Notes under the pieces: generated by a model
The model's input: the letters and a program-made list of their open reading frames with translations, nothing else
What the model was told of the DNA's origin: nothing
The model's database searches: none
Assembly (NCBI GenBank): GCA_023251095.1
Contig: JAHEZL010000002.1
Coordinates: 236,004 to 300,003, forward strand
Source: Flavobacteriales bacterium
GTDB lineage: Bacteria; Bacteroidota; Bacteroidia; Flavobacteriales_C; GCA-002722245
DNA length: 64,000 nucleotides
Direction of reading: 5' to 3'
Shown here: positions 17,459 to 25,682 of the stretch, piece after piece
Numbering within the stretch: position 1 is the stretch's first letter
Layout of the letters: each line of letters opens with the position of its first letter
Program-made: the position numbers and the translations under genes

Positions 17459-18439
17459 TTAATAGCCAACACTTTTCAATTTCAAACCGGCAGCTTCTTC
17501 AAATCCGAACAATAAATTAAAATTCTGTACTGCTTGTCCGCTTGCGCCTTTCAGCAAGTTGTCGATAGCACTTTGAATAAAAATCTGACCTTCGTGAACT
17601 TCCACTTGTAAAAAACATTTGTTGGTAGAAACCACTTGTTTCATATCCAGATCATCTTTCACAATATGCACGAAAGGATGTGTTTTGTAATAGTCCTGAT
17701 AAAGCTTTAAAGCCTCGTCAGCGCTGCCTTTCCAAGGTGTATAAACAGAAGCTAAAATTCCTCTCGCGAAGTTTCCACGGTAAGGAATAAAGTTCACTGC
17801 TTCAGAAAATCCTTTTTGTAATTTTCCTAAAGTGGCTTTAATTTCTTTTAAGTGCTGATGCGTGAATTGCTTGTAAACACTGATGTTTCCTTCGCGCCAG
17901 CTGAAATGAGTAGTATCGGATAAACCTCTTCCCGCACCGGTTGAACCGGTAATTGCAGAAATATGAATTGCTCCGGAAAGCTGATTGGTAGCGGCCAGTG
18001 GAAGCAAAGCCAATTGTATCGCTGTTGCAAAACAACCCGGATTGGCAATGCGTTGTGCTTTTTTTATTTCTTCTTTTTGGAACTCAGGTAAGCCGTAAAC
18101 AAAGCCTTCGAAATCACGATTGTTATCGGTGAAGCTGTGACGGAAATCTGTGCTTAAATCAATGATTTTTGTAGTAGGAGCGATGTTGTTGTCTTTCACA
18201 AAATCTTTTGATTTCCCGTGCGGCAGACATAAAAACAAAGCATCTACCTGTTGCAGTTCTCCGCTGAAAGATAGTTCCGTATCGCCCAGTAAATCGCTGT
18301 GAACAGCGTAAAGCTTATTGCCTGCGTTACTTGTGCTGTGCACAAATTTTATTTCCACGTGAGGATGATGCAAGAGCAAACGTAAGAGTTCACCTCCTGT
18401 ATAACCTGCGCCACCTGCTATTCCTACACTTATTTTCAT
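17459..18439 (-). CDS. argC: N-acyl-gamma-glutamyl-phosphate reductase
   Basis: A 326-residue NADPH-dependent reductase for the third step of arginine synthesis. The N-terminal Rossmann motif GIAGGAGYTGGELLRLL and the catalytic cysteine C136 in IANPGCFATAIQL are clear, and HQHLKEI marks the second conserved region with catalytic histidine. Length is normal for the Bacteroidota type. The gene begins one base after the argG stop and is followed by argD. Confidence 0.94.
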   Translation of the reverse strand: MKISVGIAGGAGYTGGELLRLLLHHPHVEIKFVHSTSNAGNKLYAVHSDLLGDTELSFSGELQQVDALFLCLPHGKSKDFVKDNNIAPTTKIIDLSTDFRHSFTDNNRDFEGFVYGLPEFQKEEIKKAQRIANPGCFATAIQLALLPLAATNQLSGAIHISAITGSTGAGRGLSDTTHFSWREGNISVYKQFTHQHLKEIKATLGKLQKGFSEAVNFIPYRGNFARGILASVYTPWKGSADEALKLYQDYYKTHPFVHIVKDDLDMKQVVSTNKCFLQVEVHEGQIFIQSAIDNLLKGASGQAVQNFNLLFGFEEAAGLKLKSVGY

Positions 18440-18440
18440 A

Positions 18441-19631
18441 TTATTTTTCTCCGTTAACTTTGTAATAAATAATGTTTTGCATGGCAGCTATCTTTGAGAA
18501 ACCACGTACATCATCGCCACTCCATGAATTGTTCATTTCACCGTATTGTCCGGCTTTGGAAGCCATTAAATCGTGAGCCGATTCAATTCCCTGAACATAG
18601 AAATTGTAAGGCGACAAATGCACCCAAACTTTTCCTGTTACATTTTTTTGTGTGTCGCTGAGGAAAGTCTCAATGTTGCGCATTACAGGATCCATGTATT
18701 GTCCTTCGTGCAAGAGGTTTCCGTACCAGGTGGATAGTTGCTCTTTCCAGTACATCTGCCATTTGGTTAAAGTGTGTTTTTCCAAAAGGTGGTGACTTTT
18801 TAAAATCACAACAGGTCCGGCGGCTTCAAAACCAACGCGACCTTTAATTCCAATGATGGTGTCACCTACGTGAATGTCACGGCCGATGCCGTAAGGCGCA
18901 GCGATAGAAGAAATTTTCTTGATCGCATCAACAGGATTTGTAAATTTTTCTCCGTTCACAGCGCACAATTCTCCTTTTAAAAATTCCATTTCCAAAACCT
19001 CTTCACCGGTTTTTGAAACCTGTGTCGGGAAAGCCGATTCAGGTAAATAATTTTTTGAAGTCAGGGTTTCTTTTCCACCTACGCTTGTTCCCCAAATCCC
19101 TTGATTGATGGAGTACATCGCTTTATCGTAGTTTCCTTCGATGCCATGTTTTTTCAGGTAATCAATTTCTTCCTGACGGGATAATTTTTCATCGCGGATA
19201 GGTGTAATGATTTCTGCTTCAGGATAAATAATGGCGAAAGCCATATCAAAACGAACCTGGTCATTTCCCGCACCGGTACTGCCGTGAGCGATTGCTTTAG
19301 CACCAATTTTTTTTGAATATTCGGCAATGGCTACAGCTTGAAAAATACGTTCGGCACTAACGCTGAGCGGATAAGTATTGTTCTTTAAAATATTTCCGAA
19401 GATTAAATACTTGATACAATCCTGATAAAATTTATCGGCCAGATTTAAGGTGATGTGAGAAGCTACGCCCAAATATTTGGCTCTGTCTTCAATGCGTTTC
19501 AATTCTTCATCGGAGAAACCTCCTGTATCCACCAAAGCGGAATGCACTTCATAACCTTTGTCGGATAAATATTTAACGCAATAGCTGGTGTCTAAACCGC
19601 CGCTGAATGCTAAAACTAATTTCTGTTTCAT
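18441..19631 (-). CDS. argG: Argininosuccinate synthase
   Basis: A 396-residue enzyme joining citrulline and aspartate with ATP. The P-loop pyrophosphatase motif AFSGGLDTSYCVKYL is at the N-terminus, followed by AIAHGSTGAGNDQVRF and GIEGNYDKAMYSINQGIWG. Its start overlaps the stop of the GNAT gene by four bases, so translation is coupled. argF, argB, argE and argH are not in the window. Confidence 0.95.
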   Translation of the reverse strand: MKQKLVLAFSGGLDTSYCVKYLSDKGYEVHSALVDTGGFSDEELKRIEDRAKYLGVASHITLNLADKFYQDCIKYLIFGNILKNNTYPLSVSAERIFQAVAIAEYSKKIGAKAIAHGSTGAGNDQVRFDMAFAIIYPEAEIITPIRDEKLSRQEEIDYLKKHGIEGNYDKAMYSINQGIWGTSVGGKETLTSKNYLPESAFPTQVSKTGEEVLEMEFLKGELCAVNGEKFTNPVDAIKKISSIAAPYGIGRDIHVGDTIIGIKGRVGFEAAGPVVILKSHHLLEKHTLTKWQMYWKEQLSTWYGNLLHEGQYMDPVMRNIETFLSDTQKNVTGKVWVHLSPYNFYVQGIESAHDLMASKAGQYGEMNNSWSGDDVRGFSKIAAMQNIIYYKVNGEK

Positions 19632-20191
19632 TTCTTATCTGTATTAGTATCGTCTTTTTTCTTTTCGTTTGGATCCATCAGCATTCCCGTGCACAAGCAC
19701 ATTTTGCGGTTGGTACGGGTAAGGATGTCGTAGTTCACGCAGCTCATGCAGCCTTTCCAGAAATCTTCATCATCAGTCAGTTCCGAGAAAGTTGCAGGAC
19801 GGTAGCCCAGCTCTGTATTGATCTTCATCACCGGTAAAGAAGTGGTGAGTCCGAAAATTTTTGCATCAGGATATTTAGTGCGTGAAAGCTCAAAAGCTTT
19901 GTATTTGATTTGTTTTGCGAGTCCGTGCTGACGGTAATTTTCATCCACAATCAATCCCGAATTGGCCACGTATTTATTGTGACTCCAGGTTTCGATGTAG
20001 CAGAATCCAATGACTTTTTCGCCATCCAAAGCGATGATTGCTTTGCCTTCTTCCATTTTTTGTTGGACGTATTCAGGTTTTCTCTTTGCAATACCGGTTC
20101 CTCGTTTCTTTGCCGCATCTTCAATCATGTTGCAGATGGACTCAGAGTATTTGTGATGATCGTGGTTAGCTATTAATATTTCAATTGCCAT
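19628..20191 (-). CDS. GNAT N-acetyltransferase heading the arginine operon
   Basis: A 187-residue GNAT fold protein. The acetyl-CoA loop is NYRQHGLAKQIKYKAFEL near residue 85, preceded by KVIGFCYIETWSHN. The C-terminal part is cysteine-rich (CMSCVNYDILTRTNRKMCLCTGM), four cysteines that could bind a metal or be regulatory. It leads argG by a four-base overlap. By position it is a candidate for the first step, acylation of glutamate (the N-acetylglutamate synthase role), since no classical argA or argJ is present; this is inference from context. The short hydrophilic tail (KKKDDTNTDKK) is not conserved-looking. Confidence 0.8.
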   Translation of the reverse strand: MAIEILIANHDHHKYSESICNMIEDAAKKRGTGIAKRKPEYVQQKMEEGKAIIALDGEKVIGFCYIETWSHNKYVANSGLIVDENYRQHGLAKQIKYKAFELSRTKYPDAKIFGLTTSLPVMKINTELGYRPATFSELTDDEDFWKGCMSCVNYDILTRTNRKMCLCTGMLMDPNEKKKDDTNTDKK

Positions 20192-20419
20192 TTCCTTAAA
20201 ATTAAAGCGTGATAAAATTTATTGATTTGTAAACTTTCTGCGCTAAGTCAGAAGAGCCTTCCGCGAAGGAGGCTATATCAGCATATTCCCCCATGGGGTC
20301 TGCGACTCGGCCTGTTTGGCCTAGTAAAGGATGGTAATTTGTTTGCAATATGTTTTGTCTTTAAAAACATGAGGGGCAAAAATAAGAAAAAAATGAATCC
20401 CTGCATGCTAAAGAGTATT
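20192..20419 (-). promoter_or_regulatory. Probable promoter and leader of the arginine operon
   Basis: On the minus strand, TATTTTTG (20384 down to 20377) matches the Bacteroidota -7 box TAnnTTTG, but no TTTG is found at the expected -33 distance, so the promoter call is tentative. A start there would give a leader of about 180 bases holding small stems: GGCC/GGCC around 20309-20321, CCCC/GGGG around 20292-20300 and a GCCT/AGGC stem around 20256-20270. No known riboswitch was recognised. Confidence 0.35.
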
Positions 20420-20453
20420 AAAAAAGTCCCCGTCGGCTAACGGGGACTTTTTT
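20420..20453. terminator. Strong bidirectional intrinsic terminator
   Basis: A 14-base perfect stem (A-tract plus AGTCCCCGT pairing with ACGGGGACT plus T-tract) with loop CGGCTA. On the minus strand it lies 12 bases past the small lipoprotein stop and ends in six T residues, so it should end that transcript and insulate the arginine operon promoter. Confidence 0.9.
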
Positions 20454-20465
20454 CAGTTCTAAGTC

Positions 20466-20660
20466 TTATTCTCCCTTAGGTTCTTCTTTTACAGCTTCTC
20501 CTTCCACGGGCTTTTCGGCGGGTGTGGTTTTGGCTGTGTCAACAGCGGCGGTCACTTCAGCGCCTTCCGGAGTTGTTGTTACTGTTTCATCATCATTACA
20601 TGCTGCTGCGGAAACTGCTATCACGATAGCAAATAATCCAACTTTGATTGCGTTTTTCAT
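20466..20660 (-). CDS. Small acidic lipoprotein
   Basis: The ATG at 20660 gives a 64-residue lipoprotein precursor (MKNAIKVGLFAIVIAVSAAAC-NDDE). An upstream in-frame start at 20711 would put a hydrophilic tail before the signal, so it is rejected. The mature part is low-complexity, rich in Thr, Ala, Glu and Pro (TTTPEGAEV, TPAEKPVEGEA), probably unstructured. Role unknown. It is divergent from the sigma factor gene and has its own terminator. Confidence 0.75.
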   Translation of the reverse strand: MKNAIKVGLFAIVIAVSAAACNDDETVTTTPEGAEVTAAVDTAKTTPAEKPVEGEAVKEEPKGE

Positions 20661-20700
20661 AAGATATATGGTTTTTAGTTTAATACTTCGAACAAAGTGG

Positions 20701-20740
20701 AGGTAACCCAAAAAGAAAAATTATTTTTGAAGGGTTACCT
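20701..20740. promoter_or_regulatory. Inverted repeat around a -7 box upstream of the ECF sigma gene
   Basis: Nine-base perfect arms AGGTAACCC (20701-20709) and GGGTTACCT (20732-20740) enclose TATTTTTG (20722-20729), which fits the Bacteroidota -7 consensus on the plus strand. The placement, 39 bases before the sigma factor start, suggests an operator controlling the sigma/protease pair or the divergent lipoprotein. The -33 box is not evident. Confidence 0.5.
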
Positions 20741-20778
20741 TTTAAGAGATTTAGGAATTAACAATAAAGAGCGACTGG

Positions 20779-21333
20779 ATGGGCTATTCCGATGCTGAAT
20801 TGATACAGGGAATTCGCAATAAAGACGACAAGGCTTTAAAGCATTTGTATGTGGCACATTATAATATGGTACGCCATTTTATAATGAACAACAATGGTTC
20901 GGAAGACGATGCGAAGGACATTTATCAGGAAGGGATCATGGTGTTTTATGAGAAAGCACTTTCGGGGAATTTAGAGCTGACCTGCCAGATTAAAACTTTT
21001 TTGTACGCGGTTTGTCGCCGGCAATGGCTGAAGAAACTGGTACAACAGTCGAAGTTCATTGGAAAAATTGAGGATAATGAGTTGCTTCCGGAAATCAATG
21101 ATGACGAAATTGTTCATATGGATGAAAAGGAAAACGACATTAAAAAGATGCAGGGAGCGATGTTGAAATTGGGTGAACCTTGCGCCACCATCATCAGCGA
21201 TTATTACCTGTACAACGCAAGCATGCAGGACATTTGCGATAAAATGGGCTATACCAATGCCGACAATGTGAAGAATCAGAAATACAAATGTTTGGTTCGT
21301 TTGAAGAAAATATTTTTTATAAACAGAGGGTGA
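20779..21333 (+). CDS. ECF-type RNA polymerase sigma factor
   Basis: A 184-residue sigma-70 family protein with only regions 2 and 4. Region 2 is seen around residues 18-60 (LYVAHYNMVRHFIMNN, DAKDIYQEGIMVFYEKAL) and region 4 around 128-180 (CATIISDYYLYNASMQDICDKMGYTN, then NQKYKCLVRLKKIF). It directs polymerase to a small regulon. The next gene starts two bases after the stop and encodes a membrane protein with an anti-sigma-like N-terminal segment, which is the standard arrangement for a sigma/anti-sigma pair. Confidence 0.88.
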   Translation: MGYSDAELIQGIRNKDDKALKHLYVAHYNMVRHFIMNNNGSEDDAKDIYQEGIMVFYEKALSGNLELTCQIKTFLYAVCRRQWLKKLVQQSKFIGKIEDNELLPEINDDEIVHMDEKENDIKKMQGAMLKLGEPCATIISDYYLYNASMQDICDKMGYTNADNVKNQKYKCLVRLKKIFFINRG

Positions 21334-21334
21334 T

Positions 21335-22369
21335 ATGGAAGAAGTAGTACTTGAAAAAATTGAACGCTATCTTAAAAAGCTCATGAACAGTGAGGAGCAC
21401 GCTGCGTTTGAAAAAGAAATGAAGGAACATCCTTCGTTGAATCAAAAGGTAAGTGAATACAAAAAAGTGTTCTCCACTTTTGACGCTATACAACAAAGAG
21501 CAGCATTAAAAAACAAGCTGGATGCCTTTCATCAGGAGATTCCCAAAGGAGGAAAAGTGCTTTCTTTTGCAGATTATTTCAGAAAGAAAAAATTTGCTCT
21601 TGCCGCTTCTCTGGCTTTGTTGTTATCGGTTGGAACTGCCGGCTATCTGGTGATGCAGAATAATAATTCTCTGGAGAATACAAGACGTGAAGTAGAAATA
21701 AGTAATATAAAACTTGCGCCGGCCGGTGTGAAAAAGCACCCTGTAGCAGCTCCTGCCGATTATGCCGCAACGGCATTTATGATTTCTACAAAAGGCTATT
21801 TAGTTACTGCAAAACATATTATTGATGATGCAGATGAAATAATGGTGGAGAATGCCGAAGGGGAGTTGTTCAATGCTATAGTGGTTTATATAGATCCGAA
21901 AAGAGATCTGGCATTTCTCAGAATCAAGGATACTAATTTTGTAAAACCAGCTGCTTTGCCTTACGCCTTCGCTCAAAACAGTGCAGATTTGGGGGATAAA
22001 GTATTTACCCTGGGTTTTCCTCAAAACAACATTGTTTATGATGAAGGAGTAATGAGCGGTCGCCTCGGTTATCAGGGGGATACTTCTTCCTGTCAGGTTT
22101 CTTTATCTGTTAATGGCGGAAATAGCGGCGGACCAGTATTCGACGATAAAGGAAATGTTATCGGGATGATTTTCGGCAAGGAAAGAAATAAAGACAGAGT
22201 GGGGTTTGCGCTCACCATGAAAAGCATTACTGATGCTGTGAAGCGTGCACCTGCAGGAGCTTTTAAAACAAAACCGAAATTCAATTCCAGCAATAAAATT
22301 TCAGGGTTGAAGAGAAGCAAGCAGATTAAAAAAGTAGAGGGGTTTGTGTATCAGGTGAGGGTGGATTAG
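21335..22369 (+). CDS. Membrane-anchored trypsin-like serine protease with anti-sigma-like N-terminus
   Basis: A 344-residue protein. Residues 1-85 are helical and charged (LEKIERYLKKLMNSEEHAAFEKEMKEHP) like the cytosolic segment of Bacteroidota anti-sigma factors, with a single transmembrane helix at 87-106. Residues about 140-310 form a trypsin-like (S1/HtrA-type) protease with the full triad: H161 in VTAKHIID, D191 in DPKRDLAFLRI, S264 in NGGNSGGPVFD. No PDZ domain follows; the C-terminus is a short basic tail. With the ECF sigma gene just upstream, it may hold the sigma factor inside while the protease acts in the periplasm. That role is inferred from order and layout. Confidence 0.8.
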   Translation: MEEVVLEKIERYLKKLMNSEEHAAFEKEMKEHPSLNQKVSEYKKVFSTFDAIQQRAALKNKLDAFHQEIPKGGKVLSFADYFRKKKFALAASLALLLSVGTAGYLVMQNNNSLENTRREVEISNIKLAPAGVKKHPVAAPADYAATAFMISTKGYLVTAKHIIDDADEIMVENAEGELFNAIVVYIDPKRDLAFLRIKDTNFVKPAALPYAFAQNSADLGDKVFTLGFPQNNIVYDEGVMSGRLGYQGDTSSCQVSLSVNGGNSGGPVFDDKGNVIGMIFGKERNKDRVGFALTMKSITDAVKRAPAGAFKTKPKFNSSNKISGLKRSKQIKKVEGFVYQVRVD

Positions 22370-22375
22370 TTTAAA

Positions 22376-22534
22376 AAAATCCCTCTGCCTGCACACAGAA
22401 TTCCTCCGCACCTCCCTTTTTCAAAGGGAGAAGTGCATACTCATCCATACTTAAATAATAGTTTTCAGGGAATGGGCTTCTCCCTTTGAAAAAGGGAGGT
22501 GCGGAGGAATTCTGTGTGCAGGCAGAGGGATTTT
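22376..22534. repeat. Perfect 58-bp inverted repeat, 43-base loop
   Basis: Arms 22376-22433 and 22477-22534 are exact reverse complements. Each arm holds a nested smaller palindrome (CTCCCTTT, TTC, AAAGGGAG). The element fills the gap between two convergent genes (protease on plus, SPOR protein on minus), so it could end transcription from both sides. There is no coding capacity, no transposase and no evident target-site duplication. MITE-like origin is possible. Confidence 0.93.
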
Positions 22535-22565
22535 CAACTAATTCCCTTTCGCGAGATACTACGCC

Positions 22566-23612
22566 TTATTCTTCTGACAACCACGCGTTAGCGCTGTGTT
22601 TCAATCGGGCAGAGGCTAAGCCCTTCAAAGCTTCCAGCTTGCTGTTGTATGAACCATAAGCCACACGTGTCAATCCGCCGTTTGTTTTGCCTACAATTTG
22701 TGCATCAAAACCTGCGACTTTTAATTCTTCCAAAAATGTTGCCGCATTTTTTTCATCGGCAAAACATCCAGCGATGACATTGAATTTAGCGTTTGAAACG
22801 GGAGTTTCTGCAGTTCTTTTAACCGGAATTTCTTTCACTACCGAAGTACTTAGTTCCTGTTTTGGTTCACTAAGTTTTTCAGTATAAATTTTCAGCATTT
22901 CTTCTTTTGAAAAGAAATCCTCCGGTCGCACTATAGTAATGGTAACGTCTGGTCGGGGAGGTAATTTGGCCATTTCCACTTTGCCTGAATTCCATTTAAA
23001 AGGATTCCAGTTCAATTGCGTGGAATCACCGCTTGGCAGATTCAGCGCCAGAAACAAAGCACTTGCCGCCAATGGTACCGCAATGGCCGCCGCAACTTTC
23101 AGCATGGTGTTGTTTGATTTTGCTGAAGGTATGGTGCTGTCGATAATTTGTCGGCTTATCTTTTCTTTGATCGTTCCGCGTTGCGTAGCACTAACGTGAA
23201 TAGGCTGCATGCCATAGGCTTCGGCCAAATAGTTCACTGAAAAATCCTGATGAAAAGCAATGCTTTTATCTTTCAGTTTTTTAAATTTTCCTATCTGATC
23301 AAGCGTAATTTCTTTTCCTTTTTTTAATTCCGCTCCCCAGTTTTTTACAATGGCGTCAATGGCTTTAGCGGCTTCATCAAATGAAATATTTTCTTTGGTG
23401 GAAACAGCTGAAGTCAGCAATCCGTCATTCATCTGAAGATGGTTGTTGAATACCAGTTTTTTGTAGGGAGGATAAAAAGTGTTTTTGTTTTCGTCGAGGT
23501 GAGCCGCCGCTCTATTGCCTACCAATCCGCCAAATCCGGGGATAATTACACAATTGTAATCATACAGAAGATCAGCGATGATGGAGGTGATATTTATTTC
23601 GGCCACTTTCAT
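22566..23612 (-). CDS. HU-CCDC81 / SPOR domain membrane protein
   Basis: A 348-residue protein with an N-terminal HU-CCDC81-type DNA-binding-like pair (LLYDYNCVIIPGFGGLVGNRAAAHLD, then ISFDEAAKAIDAIVKNWGAELKKGKEITLDQIG), one transmembrane segment near 173-190 (AAAIAVPLAASALFLAL) and a C-terminal SPOR domain (FNVIAGCFADEKNAATFLEELK ... RVAYGSYNSKLEALKGL) at about 272-346. The SPOR domain should bind denuded peptidoglycan at division sites. This domain pairing is typical of Bacteroidota and suggests a link between the nucleoid or cytosol and septal cell wall, though the partner of the HU-like part is unknown. Confidence 0.88.
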   Translation of the reverse strand: MKVAEINITSIIADLLYDYNCVIIPGFGGLVGNRAAAHLDENKNTFYPPYKKLVFNNHLQMNDGLLTSAVSTKENISFDEAAKAIDAIVKNWGAELKKGKEITLDQIGKFKKLKDKSIAFHQDFSVNYLAEAYGMQPIHVSATQRGTIKEKISRQIIDSTIPSAKSNNTMLKVAAAIAVPLAASALFLALNLPSGDSTQLNWNPFKWNSGKVEMAKLPPRPDVTITIVRPEDFFSKEEMLKIYTEKLSEPKQELSTSVVKEIPVKRTAETPVSNAKFNVIAGCFADEKNAATFLEELKVAGFDAQIVGKTNGGLTRVAYGSYNSKLEALKGLASARLKHSANAWLSEE

Positions 23613-23704
23613 GAGAGAGCTAAAATAATAAATAAAGACTTTTTTATGAGTAAAAAGATTTCAACAAAATTGGGCACTTAAATTCTTTTTGATAAATTAT
23701 CAGG

Positions 23705-24751
23705 ATGAAAGATGACACGAATTTTATCAAAGGAAGAGGAGCACAGTTTAATCCTCACAATCGTTTTCAGAAAAATGAGGTGGAACTGGATGCTGTTGAA
23801 AACGCGGAAACACAATATATAATGGGTTATCCGAAAACGATAGTGAACAAAGTAGAGAGTCCGGATATTTACGCTTCTTACTCCATGAATCCTTATCAGG
23901 GCTGTGAACACGGCTGTATTTATTGTTACGCCCGAAACTCCCATGAATACTGGGGATACAGTGCCGGACAGGATTTTGAAAATAAAATCATCATCAAACA
24001 AAATGCGCCACAGTTGCTGGAGGACTTCTTCAATAAAAAAAATTATAAGCCCGCAATCATAATGTTGTCGGGCAATACCGATTGTTATCAACCCATCGAA
24101 CGCAAAATGAAAATTACGCGTGGTTTGTTGGAAGTGTTGGTGAAATATCGTCATCCGGTGGGGATGATTACCAAAAATTCTTTGATTACAAGAGACATTG
24201 ATTTGCTGAAGGAACTCGCTGCAAATGATTTGGTACACGTAACGATTTCACTCACCACACTTTCCGAAGAACTGCGACGGAAGATGGAACCACGCGCTTC
24301 TTCCTTTCACAACCGTTTGAAAATTGTGGAGGAATTATCGAAGGAAGGAATTCCGGTGGGTGTTTTAATGGGGCCGATGATTCCATCGCTGAACAGTCAT
24401 GAAATCCCTGAAATATTAAAGGCAGCAGCGGCGGCAGGAGCGAATTATGCAGGCATGGTTCCGGTGCGTTTGCAAGGTGCCATTGGAGGAATTTTCGAAG
24501 ATTGGATCACCAAAACTTTTCCTGATCGTGCACAAAAAGTGATGAATCAGATCAGAGACATGCATGATGGGGAATTGAGCAGCAGTCGCTATCAACAGAA
24601 GATGAAAGGCAATGGTAAAATGGCGGAACAGCTTTTTGCTTTGTTTAAAGTGTCGCATAAAAAATATTTTAGGGAGAGGGAGTCACATACTTTGCGAACG
24701 GATTTGTTTAGAGTTCCGGATAAAGGAGGGCAGTTGAGTATGGAGTTTTAA
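23705..24751 (+). CDS. PA0069 family radical SAM protein
   Basis: A 348-residue enzyme with the Fe-S cluster motif CX3CX2C at C67, C71 and C74 (QGCEHGCIYCYARNSHEYWG), the form found in the spore photoproduct lyase-like PA0069/Rv2578c group. Other family marks are IIMLSGNTDCYQPIERKMKITR and VTISLTTLSEELRRKMEPRA. The reaction of this family is not established. It is monocistronic, divergent from the SPOR gene, and followed by a compound inverted repeat. Confidence 0.88.
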   Translation: MKDDTNFIKGRGAQFNPHNRFQKNEVELDAVENAETQYIMGYPKTIVNKVESPDIYASYSMNPYQGCEHGCIYCYARNSHEYWGYSAGQDFENKIIIKQNAPQLLEDFFNKKNYKPAIIMLSGNTDCYQPIERKMKITRGLLEVLVKYRHPVGMITKNSLITRDIDLLKELAANDLVHVTISLTTLSEELRRKMEPRASSFHNRLKIVEELSKEGIPVGVLMGPMIPSLNSHEIPEILKAAAAAGANYAGMVPVRLQGAIGGIFEDWITKTFPDRAQKVMNQIRDMHDGELSSSRYQQKMKGNGKMAEQLFALFKVSHKKYFRERESHTLRTDLFRVPDKGGQLSMEF

Positions 24752-24764
24752 TAGGATACTATTT

Positions 24765-24875
24765 CTCGCGCGCGTCTCCAGACGCGTGCGGATTTATCTT
24801 CAACAATTGCATTGTTGCAAAATGGGCATTACAAATGCCCGCCTAAATCCGCACGCGTCTGGAGACGCGCGCGAG
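24765..24875. repeat. 32-bp inverted repeat enclosing two further hairpins
   Basis: Outer arms 24765-24796 and 24844-24875 are exact reverse complements with GC-rich cores (GCGCGTCTCCAGACGCG). Inside lie two small perfect hairpins: CAACAAT/ATTGTTG (24800-24816) and GGGCATT/AATGCCC (24824-24840). The single strand would fold as a long stem crowned by two arms. It occupies almost the whole space between the radical SAM gene and kdsB. REP/BIME-like or MITE-like elements have such architecture. Confidence 0.9.
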
Positions 24876-24900
24876 TCAATAATTTTCCTATTTTAGGTGC

Positions 24901-25626
24901 ATGAAAATCCTCGGTATCATTCCTGCGCGTTACGCATCCACCCGTTTTCCGGGAAAACCTTTGGTGGATATCAAAGGAAAATCCATGATTCAGCGGGTGT
25001 ATGAACAAGCATCAAAATGTAAAAGCTTGAGTGCGGTAGTTGTTGCAACGGATGACGACAGAATTTTTTCTCATGTACAAAATTTCGGAGGCAAGGCAGT
25101 AATGACTTCTACTGATCATCCTTCGGGAACCGACAGATGCATGGAAGCGCTTGAAAAATTTGGCGGATCTTATGATGTAGTTATTAATATTCAGGGCGAT
25201 GAACCTTTTATTCAACCCGAACAACTGGAACAATTGATTGGCTGTTTTTCTGACGGAGCTGCACAAATCGCAACCCTTGCAAAAAAAATTGAAACATCTG
25301 AAGACCTTGTCAATGTTAATTTGCCGAAGATTGTTTTCAATCAAAATTATAAAGCACTTTATTTTTCGCGTTCGCCAATTCCCGGACAAAAATCTGCCAA
25401 CTACAGCGAATGGTTCGCCAATCATAGTTATTACCGACACATTGGTTTGTATGGATACAGAACAGAAGTGTTGAAAGAAATCACAAAACTGCAACCCTCT
25501 CCTTTAGAAAAAACAGAATCGTTGGAGCAGTTGCGCTGGCTGGAAGCGGGTTATAATATTAAAGTCGGAATTACAGAACTGGAAACTCTGGCGATTGACA
25601 CTCCTGATGATTTAAAAAAGGCATAA
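24901..25626 (+). CDS. kdsB: 3-deoxy-manno-octulosonate cytidylyltransferase
   Basis: A 241-residue nucleotidyltransferase activating Kdo as CMP-Kdo for lipopolysaccharide inner core synthesis. Conserved elements: IIPARYASTRFPGKPLVDI at the N-terminus, VVATDDDRIF, TSTDHPSGTDRC, VINIQGDEPFIQPEQ and ETDP-like end region RWLEAGYNIKVGITELETLAIDTPDDL. Length is normal. Cytosolic. It stands alone, with a terminator shared with the convergent DUF5684 gene. Confidence 0.95.
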   Translation: MKILGIIPARYASTRFPGKPLVDIKGKSMIQRVYEQASKCKSLSAVVVATDDDRIFSHVQNFGGKAVMTSTDHPSGTDRCMEALEKFGGSYDVVINIQGDEPFIQPEQLEQLIGCFSDGAAQIATLAKKIETSEDLVNVNLPKIVFNQNYKALYFSRSPIPGQKSANYSEWFANHSYYRHIGLYGYRTEVLKEITKLQPSPLEKTESLEQLRWLEAGYNIKVGITELETLAIDTPDDLKKA

Positions 25627-25660
25627 AAAAAACCGAAAAGGTTTTCGCTCTTTCCGGCTT
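25625..25660. terminator. Intrinsic terminator between convergent genes
   Basis: On the minus strand CCGGAAAG pairs with CTTTTCGG (one G-U pair) and is followed by a run of T, ending the DUF5684 gene transcript. It abuts the kdsB stop and may serve both directions. Confidence 0.65.
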
Positions 25661-25682
25661 CTCTATAAATTTTTATTTCGAT

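Noticed and set aside
22376..22534. Insertion sequence with terminal inverted repeats
   Set aside because: Only 43 bases lie between the arms, so no transposase can be encoded; kept as a MITE-like inverted repeat only.
23678..24238. A 186-codon minus-strand open frame
   Set aside because: It overlaps the radical SAM gene whose Cys motif and length are clear.
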